A stretch of 64,000 nt of DNA, from positions 868,001 to 932,000 of the forward strand of contig JARGXX010000138.1 in assembly GCA_030374765.1 (NCBI GenBank). The letters run 5' to 3'. The stretch's first letter is position 1, and each line of letters begins with the position of its first letter. Below, piece after piece: positions 44,106-55,031 of this stretch. Under the pieces are notes generated by a model that was not told the DNA's origin, searched no databases, and worked only from the letters and a program-made list of their open reading frames with translations. Source of the DNA: Agarophyton chilense. Its lineage: Eukaryota > Rhodophyta > Florideophyceae > Gracilariales > Gracilariaceae. The position numbers and the translations under genes are program-made.

Positions 44106-46260
44106 CGTGAAGTTACGCAAACTCTCAAAGAAGTTGATGCTTTTTCTTGCACGAGCGCTTTTGGAATTCGGGGCTTTCGACCTTCTAGGTGAATTACTCA
44201 GGACTCCTCGAGGAAATCGATATCTGTTGGTGAGGACAGACCGCTTTTAAAAGCTCGTCAGGACATTACCACTTCAACGGATTACATCTTATACTGTGAC
44301 ACAGGCCTTTGTAACTCACTGGATCTTCGTCTACGGTCCATACGTACATCTGATCTCAGATAATGGCTCACAGTTTACGTCTAAGTTCTTTCAAGACGTG
44401 TGTCGAATACTCGAAATAACGAACCTGTTTACTACAACCTACCATCCGCAAACGAATGGTCAGGTAGAACGCTTTAACCATACATTGCTGAACGCGTTAC
44501 GATCCCATGTTGCAGATCACCCCAAGCAATGGGATTTGTAAAGCGACGTAACAACGTATGCGTATAACACTCAGGTGCATCGGAATACTTCACTGTCACC
44601 ATTTGAGTTGGTATTATCACGCACCCGGCCACTAGTGGCTATTCAGGCTCAACCGACGCTCTCCGCGTTCCCCTCACCGAAGTTATATCAAGAATCTTAG
44701 AAAGAATGGTTGAAGACAAAGGTCCCAATTGCCCAGAAAGCAATGGACAAGTCCTAAGCCGCTTATAAACGTAATTTCAATGATCGAATCCGCAAACCTT
44801 TACCTAAGATAGCGGTTAACGATTCCGTATTCGTAAGTAATGAATACTGCAATCCTGAAAAGGATAAACGGTACAAACTCTCACGGATTGCTGACGGACC
44901 TTACCGAGTCATCTCAATCGATGAGACCACAGTGGTATTGGAAGCTGACAAGCAGCACGAACGGTTTTCTCTTGATAGAGTGACCAGAGCCCCACCCTTA
45001 ACAATGGAAGTCGTACTACAACCTACTACCTTCCCCGGTAGTGAGCAATCCTCAACGGAAAGTTCGCCTTTGGGACCAGAGATGCTTCCGCAAATAACCT
45101 GCGGCTAGTCTGACCTACCAAGGCATTCGGAAACTGTCATTACAGGCTCTCCTACCTCAACAAAAAGATCTCGGATAACCCCGACAATTGTCACTAGGCT
45201 GACCCCACCTACTCAGGTAATCACGACTCCCGTGAACCCGCCTAAGGAGGGGGAGGCTACAGCAGAAGATGTTACAAATAATTGTCAAGCGGTTCCCGGG
45301 AATTCCACGGATGGAGATACAATTACTCGCAAGTTGGCGATGACTGACCACTCCATAGATGGAAAACCCGCCCCTGAACGGAAACCTGAAGGAAGAACAA
45401 CGGACACTAGATGAAGGAAGTTCATGAATCAAACCAGGTTGGTACAGCTGCAGAGAAGAGATCACATGTACTGTACAGCACAACACAGCGAAATAACGGC
45501 GCAAAGCACACTACCACGTCAAGACGTTATGCCACACACGCGTGAGCCGCAAATCGTCGTCAAACGGGTCTCTGACTTGACAGTGCAGAAAAGATACCGT
45601 ATATGGTACTGGACTTTACAACCTCGCTGATACACAGTGCCGTGGCATGACGCATGTTTTTGCCGAGCCAATGAGTGTCGCTGTGACCCTTTGGGTGTTC
45701 CGCCGCTGTGCAGAGGGAGTGTGACTCACCAGCTTCCCCGTCTTGACGGATTTGCCTATCGCAAACGGAATTACGCTGTTTTGTGGAAGACACTGCCCAT
45801 CGGTTTGAAGTCCAATCTGCGAGGACCTATTCTGGATTAACTCGAGTTCCTGAGAGCTTCACGAAGAACCAGGAGGTGATTGACTTGGTCGCATATAGCG
45901 AAAGTTACAATTATGCCGTCACCACGGTTCTCGACGAAGTCGCAAGTGATCTGAGCACGTTCGTTCTGAAGTTGAAATCCCTCACTTAGGGCTCGCTCCT
46001 AAACTCTTTTGAGTACTACAAATCATCTCCATACCGGAATACATCATGAGGACGGAGATACCCAAGGTATACCCTCAGGAGTTTGTGGTGGATCACGTTG
46101 TTAGTCACGAAATCACTCCAAATGGAGACTATCGTTATCCAATCCGATGGCATGGATACAATCCCGCTGAGGATACTTAAGAACCTGTTGCACACCTACC
46201 GAGATCCATGATTATATCCTATCACCGAAGAACCGGTACACTGTTACCTCCGAACTCGGA
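44106..46260 (+). pseudogene. E3 integrase and chromodomain
   Basis: Fragments of the zinc domain and of PLEF-x-AFDLLGELLRTPRG (first Asp) precede LISDNGSQFTSKFF and NGQVERFNHTL (second Asp and Glu kept). A GPY-type block, KLSRIADGPYRVISIDETTV, follows at about 44880. The chromodomain is at 46075-46230: EFVVDHVVSHEITPNGDYRY, PIRWHGYNPAEDT, a TAA at the conserved Trp, EPVAHL and SYHRR. About 1 kb of Pro/Thr-rich linker separates GPY and chromodomain, as in E1. Confidence 0.85.
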
Positions 46261-46427
46261 TTTTGCCCAAGTTGGGTAAACCGAAGCGGTAATGAAGTAT
46301 TGAAGTCGAGAAAACGAGAAGTCGAAGAAGTCGGGAAGCACAGAAGTTAGTATGACAAGATGATTTTTACAACTACTCAAGTTATCTATCCACTAGATGG
46401 AGGTGAGTCTACATCCCTTTGGGACAA

Positions 46428-48110
46428 CTACGCCCCAGTCGAAAGAACAGACCCATCACTTTGGGAGGCATCAGATTTTGGCTGATAGCTCTGTGCCGCA
46501 AGGGCTAAGAGCTCTCCCATATCAACTATGTTTAGAGGGACTTTCACACCAATGAATTGGAGATGAAGGCGCATCGCCGCAACTTGCGGATCAACCGGAC
46601 TCGGTGCGAGAGTCGTGAATCTCCAACCCGCCTGAGCATCCGTATCGCCACTCGGAACGGCTACTAAAATAAGAACGGTCCCTCCAGAGGCGACAACGTC
46701 CTCGTTATCCACATTTGGATCATCGGTATCGATGGTGACCGGAGCGGTGTCAGAGTATACAAATCCAGTAGGATGTTCTGCTGGGATGCCCCGAGTCAGC
46801 TTGCGCAACGCCCCCGCATGGGCAGCGGTTGTAACTACCCCCTCCCATGGGTGGTAGTACACAAAGTCACCAGCACCTGGATGCCGGCGTCCCGGAGACC
46901 GATCATACGGAGAAGCTTTTCCGCGAGCCCGGTTCGAAGAAGGGACAGTATCCCAATCGACACTGTCGATGACAATCAGTAAGTAATGTGTTTCACGACA
47001 ATTCTCGTCAGAGCCCAACTCTGAGTAGATATTGAGTGCTCGAATGGTTTACCGAAGAGCCATCGGAAGATACCACAATCGGTTCTGGTCATAGGCCTCC
47101 CAAAGGATGAATGCCGCAACGCGGGTCGCCCTTTCGGCCAGGACGAAGTTCCAGTATCCCGAGTGCTCGTCGGCTAACAATCGTGAACCTATGTAGGTAA
47201 GGCACGGAGGAAGTTCTGCGTAACACCCACAGGATACTTCGACCTGATTCCACCATCTGGGAAAGGATACGTACTTCCCTTGAAGAAAACACGGATGAAG
47301 GCGTTCAACATCAACGACATATCAAAATTCCGCTAGGAGAATCGGTCTGCTCCAACACTTCATGTGTGGAGAAACCTTTTGAACACCAGGACCATGGTAC
47401 TCCACCTCCGGATAGGCAGCTAGGTTATCACCATAGTATATTTCACCGCCAGTTCGGTAGAAGGGAACATCAAAGTTGTACTCCGACGGTACGGGAGAGT
47501 TATCAAAGGTACGGTTGAGTCGCTTATAGGCCAGACGCGCCATAGCGGACTTGGAATCATCGAAACTTTCATCTCTCCTGCGTAGGAGCGTATTAGGGTC
47601 AACCGCGATGCGTGTCCTCCAATCGAAGGAACGGACAATTTGAAGCGGAATTTCACTGGGAAAGTATTAATCCTCCACATAGAAGTCGATCACCTGATTG
47701 TTGAAAACCATAGTGGGATGGAACGAGGGGGCCCTGGAATAGAGGAAATTGTCCTGAAAAGGATCTCACACCACCAGCGATTCGAGCGATATCCAACCAG
47801 ATTCATTCGCGGAGACGAGCATTGCTTAAGGCGAATTCCACACAGAAGCGTCGAAGAGGTTTTTTTTTACGCAAGGTTTCGAAGTGTTCAGAGGAAGCGG
47901 AGTTGATAGGAAATTACTGTAGTTTTTTGATCCCGTAGAGCTCTGCGCACCGGTAGGAACTCGATCGTTGTCGTTCGAAAATGGATTCATTCCGTTTGGA
48001 AAGGGTTGAGTAGGCTGCGATATAGCAGAAGAGGAGATATTGGACTTACTCGGGCTGAGTGAGTCAGACGAGAGTTTCTTACGAGGATCCGGAACATCGG
48101 TGACACCCAT
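46428..48110 (-). pseudogene. E3 antisense ORF (aORF)
   Basis: A single frame from ATG 48110 to 46428 (560 codons) with about six stops and no frame change. N-terminus MGVTDVPDPRKKLSSDSLSP is Ser/Asn/Pro-rich, as in E1 and E2. The conserved middle reads FPRWWNQVEV then ELPPCLTYIG and a hydrophobic run (YWNFVLAERATRVAAFILWE), followed by PGAGDFVYYHPWEGVV. The last 196 codons (47018-46428) are open. It converges on pol with a gap of about 170 bp. Homology to the E1 and E2 aORFs is by eye. Confidence 0.65.
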
Positions 48111-48940
48111 GATGGAAGGACTGTTTTTACGCTGTTCGTACGTCGCTTTGGATTGCGATGTTTCCCCCGTACTCCAACTTTAAGGAGAGGGAGATGTAGA
48201 GCAACGCCTGCGCGTACAACCGGTCGGGGCACCATTCATATGGCGTCCAATATATCGGGAACCACGTTGATGATTCTATGAATAATAATTCTTTTAGTAT
48301 TTTAGACACCTTAGAAGGCATGTTAGTTAAGTCTCTACAGTCGCACCGTACTGGACGTATGGACGTGCAAAGCTGGGGTTACCCGCATGATACGTGTATG
48401 GACCAGGATTGGTTTGCACTATTATAGTCTACACGTGTAGTTCACTTTCTAGAATAGACTTCAGCGATGGCTTGACCGCCATCGCTACCACCAAGTAAAT
48501 GGTAACCGAGTGCTTGGCTCTAGATTATGTCGCCTACGCGAGTCTCCATCTCTTAACCGGAGGAACCGCGACCGGTTTGACTAATCTATCCCCTCGGGAA
48601 GCTCAGGCGTCACTGTACCATCATTATTGGTGTGTTTCTTCCTTCTGTTGGTTTTCATGTGTTTGGGTCAGTATACCGCCCCTGTATAGGGTTGTTTTTA
48701 CCCGTCTTTATTTCGCTTATCCAGTGTGGATACCCCTTTCATAGGTCTGTACGCTTGGTCGTGCGTCCTATTTCGCACTACATTTTCGCCCAACACTTTG
48801 CGGTTGTCCGCGGGATATCCTTGTCATTGGATCCCCCTTTGATTCCTTCCCTTTTCCTGGGTTTATCACCTTCGTAGGTATTTCCTGAACTACCGTGGTC
48901 CTACACCCACGCATCGGTAGCACGAAGGCTCGTTCGCTGA
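48111..48940. other. Stretch between E3 aORF and the next relic
   Basis: No gene is recognised. It corresponds in position to the leader region upstream of the aORF in E1. No LTR pair is detectable. Confidence 0.35.
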
Positions 48941-48949
48941 GTTACCCCC

Positions 48950-50400
48950 TTCACGAGAGCGGGACTCGGACACCGGAGAGGTATCTTCCCATCTGGAATT
49001 GCTCTACATCCATGTCCAGAAGTCCATCAAGCTGGCAAAGGTCGTATCGAACTCCTGCGACTGAGAAGATTTTGCCAAACTATTTCATTTGCATGGAGAA
49101 TAGGGTGAACTTCAGTGGTTCGATGTAGATGAATCGTTCGGCACAGAACGAAAAGAGCTTTCGTATTCCCAACAGTAAACTATCGACTGTAGAACTCTGG
49201 ACAATTATGTTGTTCAACTAGTACAGTATTTATTTCAAAAGGTCCTTGGGCAAAAGGCTTTCCGGCGCAGATTGTGGGTGAGTCGTCCCATTGGTTGTTC
49301 CCTGGAGTACCGTTGTTGGTGAAAAGTCGCCGCCGGGGGTGTTGAAGGACTGCAGTGCTTGAGAGTCATGGTCGGAAGGGGAGCTTCCGGTAACAATGGG
49401 AGATGTTAAATGTATCAAAAGACTAAGAGCCAGCCAGTTGAGACAGATCTTGCTCGAAGCTCAGCATAGGATATTGAAGGCGAATGGCTTATTTGTTCAC
49501 AGGGGGAAGGTAACCAGTGACTCGGAATCGAGCGGGTCCGGGCTTCAGTACAATTTGCATGGCGCAAGCCCCAGGCGAGGGGGGATTAGGGTAGGCTATT
49601 TAAGATTCAACAAGGTCTGATGCAAACTTGTCTAAAAACTCGCAGTGTTCTCGAGAGTAGTTGCGCATACGCACGCGAACGGGTTTGGTTTCTCGCCTGA
49701 GTATAGTTCATAGAGTGGTGATGTCGGCCGCTGGTCCCAAATATAGCGATGTGCGGAAAATATTGAAATGAGAGTCCACAATCTCTCTCCTTTCTTGAGC
49801 GAGATTGTTTTTCATGCCATTTTTCAATGCGGTTTCTATCATTACATCAAATTTTTTGCGTATGGCCTCATGCCTGGCCGTGTCGATTGGGTCGAGGAGT
49901 GAGGGGTCGGGTAAGGGGCTTTATGCGTTCATTGAATCGTTGTAGTTGACGCGAGGACGGTCTGGTGGAGGCGGACACCGAGTACGAAGCGTGGTAGCTT
50001 TTTTGGTTCGGTTGACCCGTGCTGTCATGAGTCTTCTGACGTGCCCTCCCACGTTGACCATGGTGGGATTCTCAACTGAGGAACAGTCTGAGTCTTGCCG
50101 AACGAAACGATTCTGGTCAAAAAGCGTGTGAGTTTCCACCTTGAGGTGTAAAAGGACTTAAAAACCAATCAAAAACATCCCACAGGCAAGCTCGTCGTCG
50201 GTGGCCAGGTAGGTAATGTTTGTGAGACCGAGGTTTCCAGAAGATACTTGTAAGATCGAGATTTGGGCAGTCAAAGTCCCGGAAAACCAGAATATCTGTG
50301 AGTTGTTGCACTTCTTCAAGGTCGAAAGCAAGCCTAACTGGCTTGATTGACGACATGTTCTCCAATTCTTTATGTGCAGCGATCTACTAGACGGATGGAA
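48950..50400 (-). pseudogene. Ty3/gypsy RT relic of a second lineage
   Basis: Minus-strand fragments: HEAIRKKFDVMIETALKNGM; TILRRETKPVRVRMRNYSRE; HCEFLDKFASDLVES; LKPGPARFRV; AIRLQYPMLSFEQDLSQLAG; SFNTPGGDFSPTTVLQGTTN; then ILY*LNNIIVQS at the catalytic site and LLLGIRKLFSFCAER, GKIFSVAGVRYD. The pattern (KPVRV-R-R-YS, KPGPARFR, VLQGTTNA-TH) is that of a gypsy RT family I know from oomycete and algal genomes. The catalytic Asp pair is Asn-Asn and the preceding Trp codon is TAG, all explainable by G to A changes. Confidence 0.7.
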
Positions 50401-50478
50401 ACGATGCTGTCGTCGCTTCCATTATCAGACCATTTTTCTAGCCTTCGTTGATGCCTGGAAGTCAGAGACCGTGATGCT

Positions 50479-51790
50479 TCATGCCGTAAAGCGCTCAAAC
50501 GTCGTGAGCTCGACTCTTGCTACGGTCATGCCAGTTCCAGATGCATAAGAGCTGTTCTGATTATTCTGGGATCTAGTTGATTTCGCAGGCCCACCTGCGG
50601 ATTTCAGAGCCGAAACGTCTGTTTTAAGATCCTTCTTCTCATCTGCGTTCGTTCGTGGACAGTTAGGAGTGTCGACAGTTAGTGACATGATGCCATTTAG
50701 TGCGCACGCGAGGACTGCTCCAATGTCTGTAACAACCTGTGCATAGAACCAAGACTGAAAGTGTTTCATGCTTTCAGTATTTCTGCGAGGAGTATTTCAT
50801 AGAGCCTTAAAAGAACGATGTGGTTCACTAACAACAGTCAAGGAATCTCTTTGGTGGACATTTCCGATTGGCAACTCTACAGCTCCTTCGTCAGTCATTG
50901 TTCACAAGGCTGTGAAATCGACTACAGTCCCGGCCGGTATGGTCCAAGCGATAGGCGACGGAGTGGCGCGACAGTCGGCGACCGATCCTTCAGAGGACTT
51001 TGCTAAGGCTTGTCAAACCAATTACAGAGGCGGTTAAATGAAGAGCTGCTTGCAGGTCAAATTACGGCCTTTAGTGAGGCTGCCTGACAAAGATAAGGGC
51101 AAAAACTATAGTAGTTTAACGTTTAGAATGATGATTATTGTTTCCATCAGCTGTAATAAAAGAATTTCATGACGACCTCTCACATTTTTATTTGAACAAA
51201 TGGTCACGAGAGAATGTTTGGATAAGATTCAAATATTCAAGAGCTGACTGTACAATTTATAAAGGTCGAGTCTCTAGACAGTTCGACCAATCAGTAGGAG
51301 GGGGCCCTCCAGTATTCAGAGTGAGTATAATTTTGATAAGAGCCTACTCTTTCATCAGCATCCATTTTTTGCAGGTACTTTTGTACCTAAAGACGCTGTA
51401 AACCTGCTAAACCAGCATCTCAAAGTGAGCTTATCTATTACAGGAGCTCCTAATTTCAGAACATATATTGTTCTATCTAACCTCAGGACTCACCAACTCT
51501 TCTTGCGAGACACTCTTGCTCGTACTTGAACAAGACACAAGTATTGAATCTTTACAGCCAACTGCTCTTCCGAAATTCCAGAACAAAGGTCTTTGGACCG
51601 GCCGAAAAACTGAAATTAGAGACAAATAACTTGAAGAGTAGTAAGAATTTTATTGCTGTTGGAGTCAGGTAGTGCATTATGAAATATTAGCCATAAATGA
51701 ACCACATCGCGAGATTCTTCTTGGTCACGTTTTCTGTCGGTCGAAGGAGGTGATCTAGCATCGAAAGAGAGTTTAAGCCTTGACAAAAGG
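50479..51790 (-). pseudogene. Copia gag relic related to the intact copia element
   Basis: In minus order: LSFDARSPPSTDRKRDQEES then LWLIFHNALP and ILTTLQVICL; FFGRSKDLCSGISEEQLAVK; an unrelated insert of roughly 450 bp; QRDSLTVVSEPHRSFKAL; NTPRRNTESMKHFQSWFYAQ. These match in order the gag of the copia element at 54186-55031 (FSWDSKSPPWTDGKGDQEEY, KDLCSGITDAQLV, KRDALSVVSEAYKTFN, MKNFDSRFSAQV). Confidence 0.75.
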
Positions 51791-51799
51791 TTACAGAGG

Positions 51800-52994
51800 G
51801 GAGCTGGGCCCACATATAAAAATAGTAAAAGAGCAACCTGAAATCGGTATAATAGATACCATAAACAAAGTGTAGAACCAATTACGCCGTTGCACGAGCT
51901 CGAGGTTGTTGGTTTTACAATCAAGACCTTGACTGGAATTAAGTAACAAACGACGATACAGAAGAAACATGTAAATACAAACTTAAGCATCCTAAGAGAC
52001 GTAAATGGGTGCCATGTCAATTACTAAGACAAAACAGAAGGTTGCATCATTATGCAACCCAAAGACAGGAAATGAAAAGCAATTAAAATATACCCGGTCG
52101 TCATATTAATAGAATTGTTGCGAAAAGTCTTGAGCTTCGATCTGTTTAATCGTTTTACTCTCTATATTGATAACTATGTAGAGGTATTTCCTTCTTTAAT
52201 AGACTCACAGCAGTCGTTCTTTCGTCCCTTTTCTCGCCTTATAATCGCTCCTTCAAGTGCTTTTCGTACTGCTAATGTCGGGTTCTTGTTTCGACTCTGT
52301 CCAATTGTCGTGTTATATTAAAAGTAACTCTTTTCAGTACGTGTTCTTTCGTTTTATCTTTCCCGGGTCTCTATTTCTTATGTGGTAGCCTTATGTCGTC
52401 GTAACACTACTTTGTGTTTAATTTGTCTTATCTTCAAGTATTTTCATGAATCTCTCAGTGACTTTGTACGTACTTGAATGTTTGTGTTATGGTCAAACTC
52501 ATTCTTTTATTGCTTACGTAACCTCTGTTTAATCTTGTAATTGTATTTTGTTTACGAAAGCACATACTTCGTAATTTAATGCTTTCGTATGCCTCTGTTT
52601 AGTATAAAGGTAGGAATCATGATCTGACTGATGGTATCAGCAGTCCTCAACTTTTACTGTCTTGTTTTCACCTAACCAGCCTCTCCTATGCTCACTTGCA
52701 CTCAGTCTGTGAGATACCCAGCACGTGTATACGTGTTCTTCCGGGTCGTCATCTCGGCTACACCTCATTTATTGTTTGCGGTTTGGTCGAGCAGGCTCAA
52801 GATCTTTTATTCTTGGGAAGGTTAGGTGACAGGCCAGAGACTCGGCCATTGTCCTGTAGATTGCCTAGCGTACTGCACACAGCACACTACTCCAGAAGAG
52901 AGTGCTGCTCCCATCCCCAAGAAACATGATCGTCAGCATGTTCGCCCTCTAGACACAGCATCATGATGTCCATTCTGTGGGAACGAGACGGGAC
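51800..52994. other. Intergenic stretch, AT-rich, no gene seen
   Basis: No ORF with recognisable motifs on either strand. It would be the expected place of the 3' end of the DIRS-like element; no recombinase motif or split repeat was found by eye. Confidence 0.4.
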
Positions 52995-53504
52995 TCAAGT
53001 TATTGACCTCGAAGGCTTGTCTGCTGCATTGTGATCCGAGTCGATATGCAGAAGCGACACGCAAATGTTATATGACAGACAAATGGCTGCGGAACGTTTG
53101 CAGCCGAGAAGAAGGTTTACAGAAGAAGATCTTCCTTTTTGCAGAGCACCAAGAGTAACCATCGAGTCCGTGAAGAACAAAACTAGAGCGTTGTTTAAGC
53201 CGGTTTTGACCATCCAACTAAGGGCTAGCACGGCAATTGAGGCCTCGAGGTTGTTTATGTGCTCCTTCTTTCTCCATTCATGGACAAGTGCCGTCTTCCA
53301 GTGGATATCAGCGTATATTTTGCGGGCCTTGATTGTGGCCTCACAGGTGCCCTCATCATTATATTTGCACAGCTGTGCATAGTGCCAAAGGTGTTCTGCA
53401 GTTTGTACCGGAAAATGTGCAAAGAGGACAGCCCCTGCTGTCAGAGATGTATCAAAAGTTATAAATAGGTCAGATAGGGGTAACGAAGGTTGTGCTACAG
53501 CCAA
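52995..53504 (-). pseudogene. DIRS-like RNase H domain
   Basis: 169 open codons. ITFDTSLTAGA carries the first acidic residue, HINNLEASIAVLALSW the Glu, FFTDSMVTLGALQKGRSSSV the second Asp, and IDSDHNAADKPSRSIT the terminal N-x-AD-x-PSR motif. The IN-LEA, KGRSSS and N-AD-PSR combination is characteristic of the RNase H of DIRS-like and related elements. It is the 3' end of the RT-RNase H ORF. Confidence 0.8.
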
Positions 53505-53551
53505 CAGTAGAAGTGTGAAAAGAAGAGAAACTTCTCTCCTGTTCTGCTCTG

Positions 53552-53956
53552 CTATGCTATTGTTCTCATCTGCGTCTCAGAGTGCACATGTGTCTTCAAC
53601 ACATTGTTTAAACAGGATAGGAGAGATCTGTTTAAGAGAGAGAGCCAAACCAACTTCCCGATGATGCTCTCCCATTCGCTTAATGCAATAGTCCGAGATA
53701 CGAATAGTGTTTCAAGAGAAGAGTGTAACTTTGTGAGCTTCGTGGGTTGTTGATAGATCCTGTTCTCCTCGAGGTTCCAGACGCATCCGATGAAAGGTAG
53801 TTCATCAGTAACGACTACGTCAAGAGGACAGGACTTCGACTCTTTGATCGGTAGCTTCGCAGCAGTAAACACTGTTCTCATAATTCGATGGAGCGTGATG
53901 AGACTCTCCGGATTCCATTGACTGGTGACGATAGCAATAACATCAATGATATGAAG
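53552..53956 (-). pseudogene. DIRS-like RT, C-terminal part (left of copia)
   Basis: Coding stretch HIIDVIAIVTSQWNPESLIT (the catalytic-motif region, degenerate), SCPLDVVVTDELPFIGCVWN and IIGKLVWLSLLNRSLLSCLN (thumb). Removing the copia element and one copy of AAGAA brings this into the same frame as the RT fragment at 58943-59282, showing that the copia element landed in an open frame. Confidence 0.7.
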
Positions 53957-53961
53957 AAGAA

Positions 53962-54182
53962 TATGAATGTTTGAATGTTGCTCTCGTGGACTAGTGAAGT
54001 TCACTGTATTTGTATTTGTATTTGTATTTGTAATGTATATTCTTGGCGACTGTTTGTGTAACAAGTTCTCTGACTACAAATACCAGACCGCCGCATTGTA
54101 AACGACGGACGAATTCTTGTACTCTGAATACACCCTGCACCTTTCACTCAGACTTTCCTGTATCTGACACTGACTATCCTTA
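53962..54182 (+). repeat. Copia 5' LTR
   Basis: 221 bp, begins TATGAATGTTTGAATG and ends ACTATCCTTA, with four TATTTG units. Termini are imperfectly inverted (TATGAAT / ATCCTTA) rather than TG...CA; the boundaries are fixed by the LTR match plus the AAGAA duplication. Confidence 0.9.
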
Positions 54183-54197
54183 GTTATGGGCCACCAG
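54183..54197 (+). promoter_or_regulatory. Candidate copia primer-binding site overlapping the gag ATG
   Basis: GTTATGGGCC follows the LTR at once. It resembles the complement of an initiator-tRNA anticodon stem-loop (GTTATGAGCC), the internal primer site known for some copia elements. It contains the gag start codon. The assignment is inference. Confidence 0.4.
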
Positions 54198-55031
54198 GCT
54201 ACGCCCTCGCCCAAGGACCTCCCTTCCAGGCCCAAGTTTTCTTGGGATTCCAAATCTCCGCCTTGGACTGACGGCAAAGGAGACCAGGAAGAATATCGCG
54301 ATGCTGTTAGTTTGTGGCAGACGTTCCACAATGCACTCCCCGTTAATAACAACAACAAGATTCCTGCAGCGTTGCAGGCTGTTTGTCTCAAGTCCCAACT
54401 GTATGGACGTGCCAAGGACCTGTGTTCCGGAATTACTGACGCCCAGCTCGTTGGAGAAGATTCAGTCGCTCTGATCGTCGGTGCAATCTACAAGCGTGAC
54501 GCTCTCTCCGTCGTGAGTGAAGCCTACAAGACCTTCAACGTGCTCCTGAACACCCGTCGTGGGAACTCGGAAAACATGAAGAACTTCGACTCCCGTTTCT
54601 CTGCACAGGTAGCAAAGTTTAATTCGATCTCGAATACAACCAAGTTCCCAGAATGCCTTACAGCACTCATGCTGCTGTCCAATGCTTCCATTGATGACGC
54701 ACAACGTGTTTCCGTTATGGCCGCTGCGTCTCCCTCAGATGAAAACCTCGGTGCCCAATCTAGCAATGATCAGTACCTGTCTGCTGTCACCTATTCCTCC
54801 GTGGCATCCGTAATCAAACAGTGCGACAAGTCTGCTCGCTCGCCCACCACAAACGGCACACTGAATGCCAGCTCCGGTGGCTTTGGCAACAGTTCCAACA
54901 ACAGGAACTCTAGGAACGGTGATCGCAACCGCATCTCTCCCACCATGAAGTATCCATGTGACACCTGTGGCAAGTATGGCCACTGGAAACGGAATCACCG
55001 TGCTGATGGCTCCTTAGCCTCTGGTGTGTAG
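54186..55031 (+). CDS. Copia gag
   Basis: 281 codons from ATG 54186 to TAG 55029. N-terminal DUF-like gag core (FSWDSKSPPWTDGKGDQEEY; LWQTFHNALP; KDLCSGITDAQLVGEDS; MKNFDSRFSAQVAKFNSI), then a Ser/Asn-rich part and a zinc knuckle (54957-54998), CDTCGKYGHWKRNH, whose last position is His instead of the usual Cys. It packages the element RNA in virus-like particles in the cytoplasm. Pol continues in the same frame after the TAG. Confidence 0.85.
   Translation: MGHQATPSPKDLPSRPKFSWDSKSPPWTDGKGDQEEYRDAVSLWQTFHNALPVNNNNKIPAALQAVCLKSQLYGRAKDLCSGITDAQLVGEDSVALIVGAIYKRDALSVVSEAYKTFNVLLNTRRGNSENMKNFDSRFSAQVAKFNSISNTTKFPECLTALMLLSNASIDDAQRVSVMAAASPSDENLGAQSSNDQYLSAVTYSSVASVIKQCDKSARSPTTNGTLNASSGGFGNSSNNRNSRNGDRNRISPTMKYPCDTCGKYGHWKRNHRADGSLASGV

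Larger units (their letters stand above)
39011..48110 (+). mobile_element. E3: Ty3/gypsy chromovirus without visible LTRs, with antisense ORF
   Basis: Third copy of the same plan: gag (39011-41110), pol (41113-46260) ending in a chromodomain, then a minus-strand ORF (48110-46428). Sequence is clearly diverged from E1 and E2. The gag ATG lies about 15 bp after the copia RT relic, so no 5' LTR or primer site is present. The right end is not defined. Confidence 0.8.
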
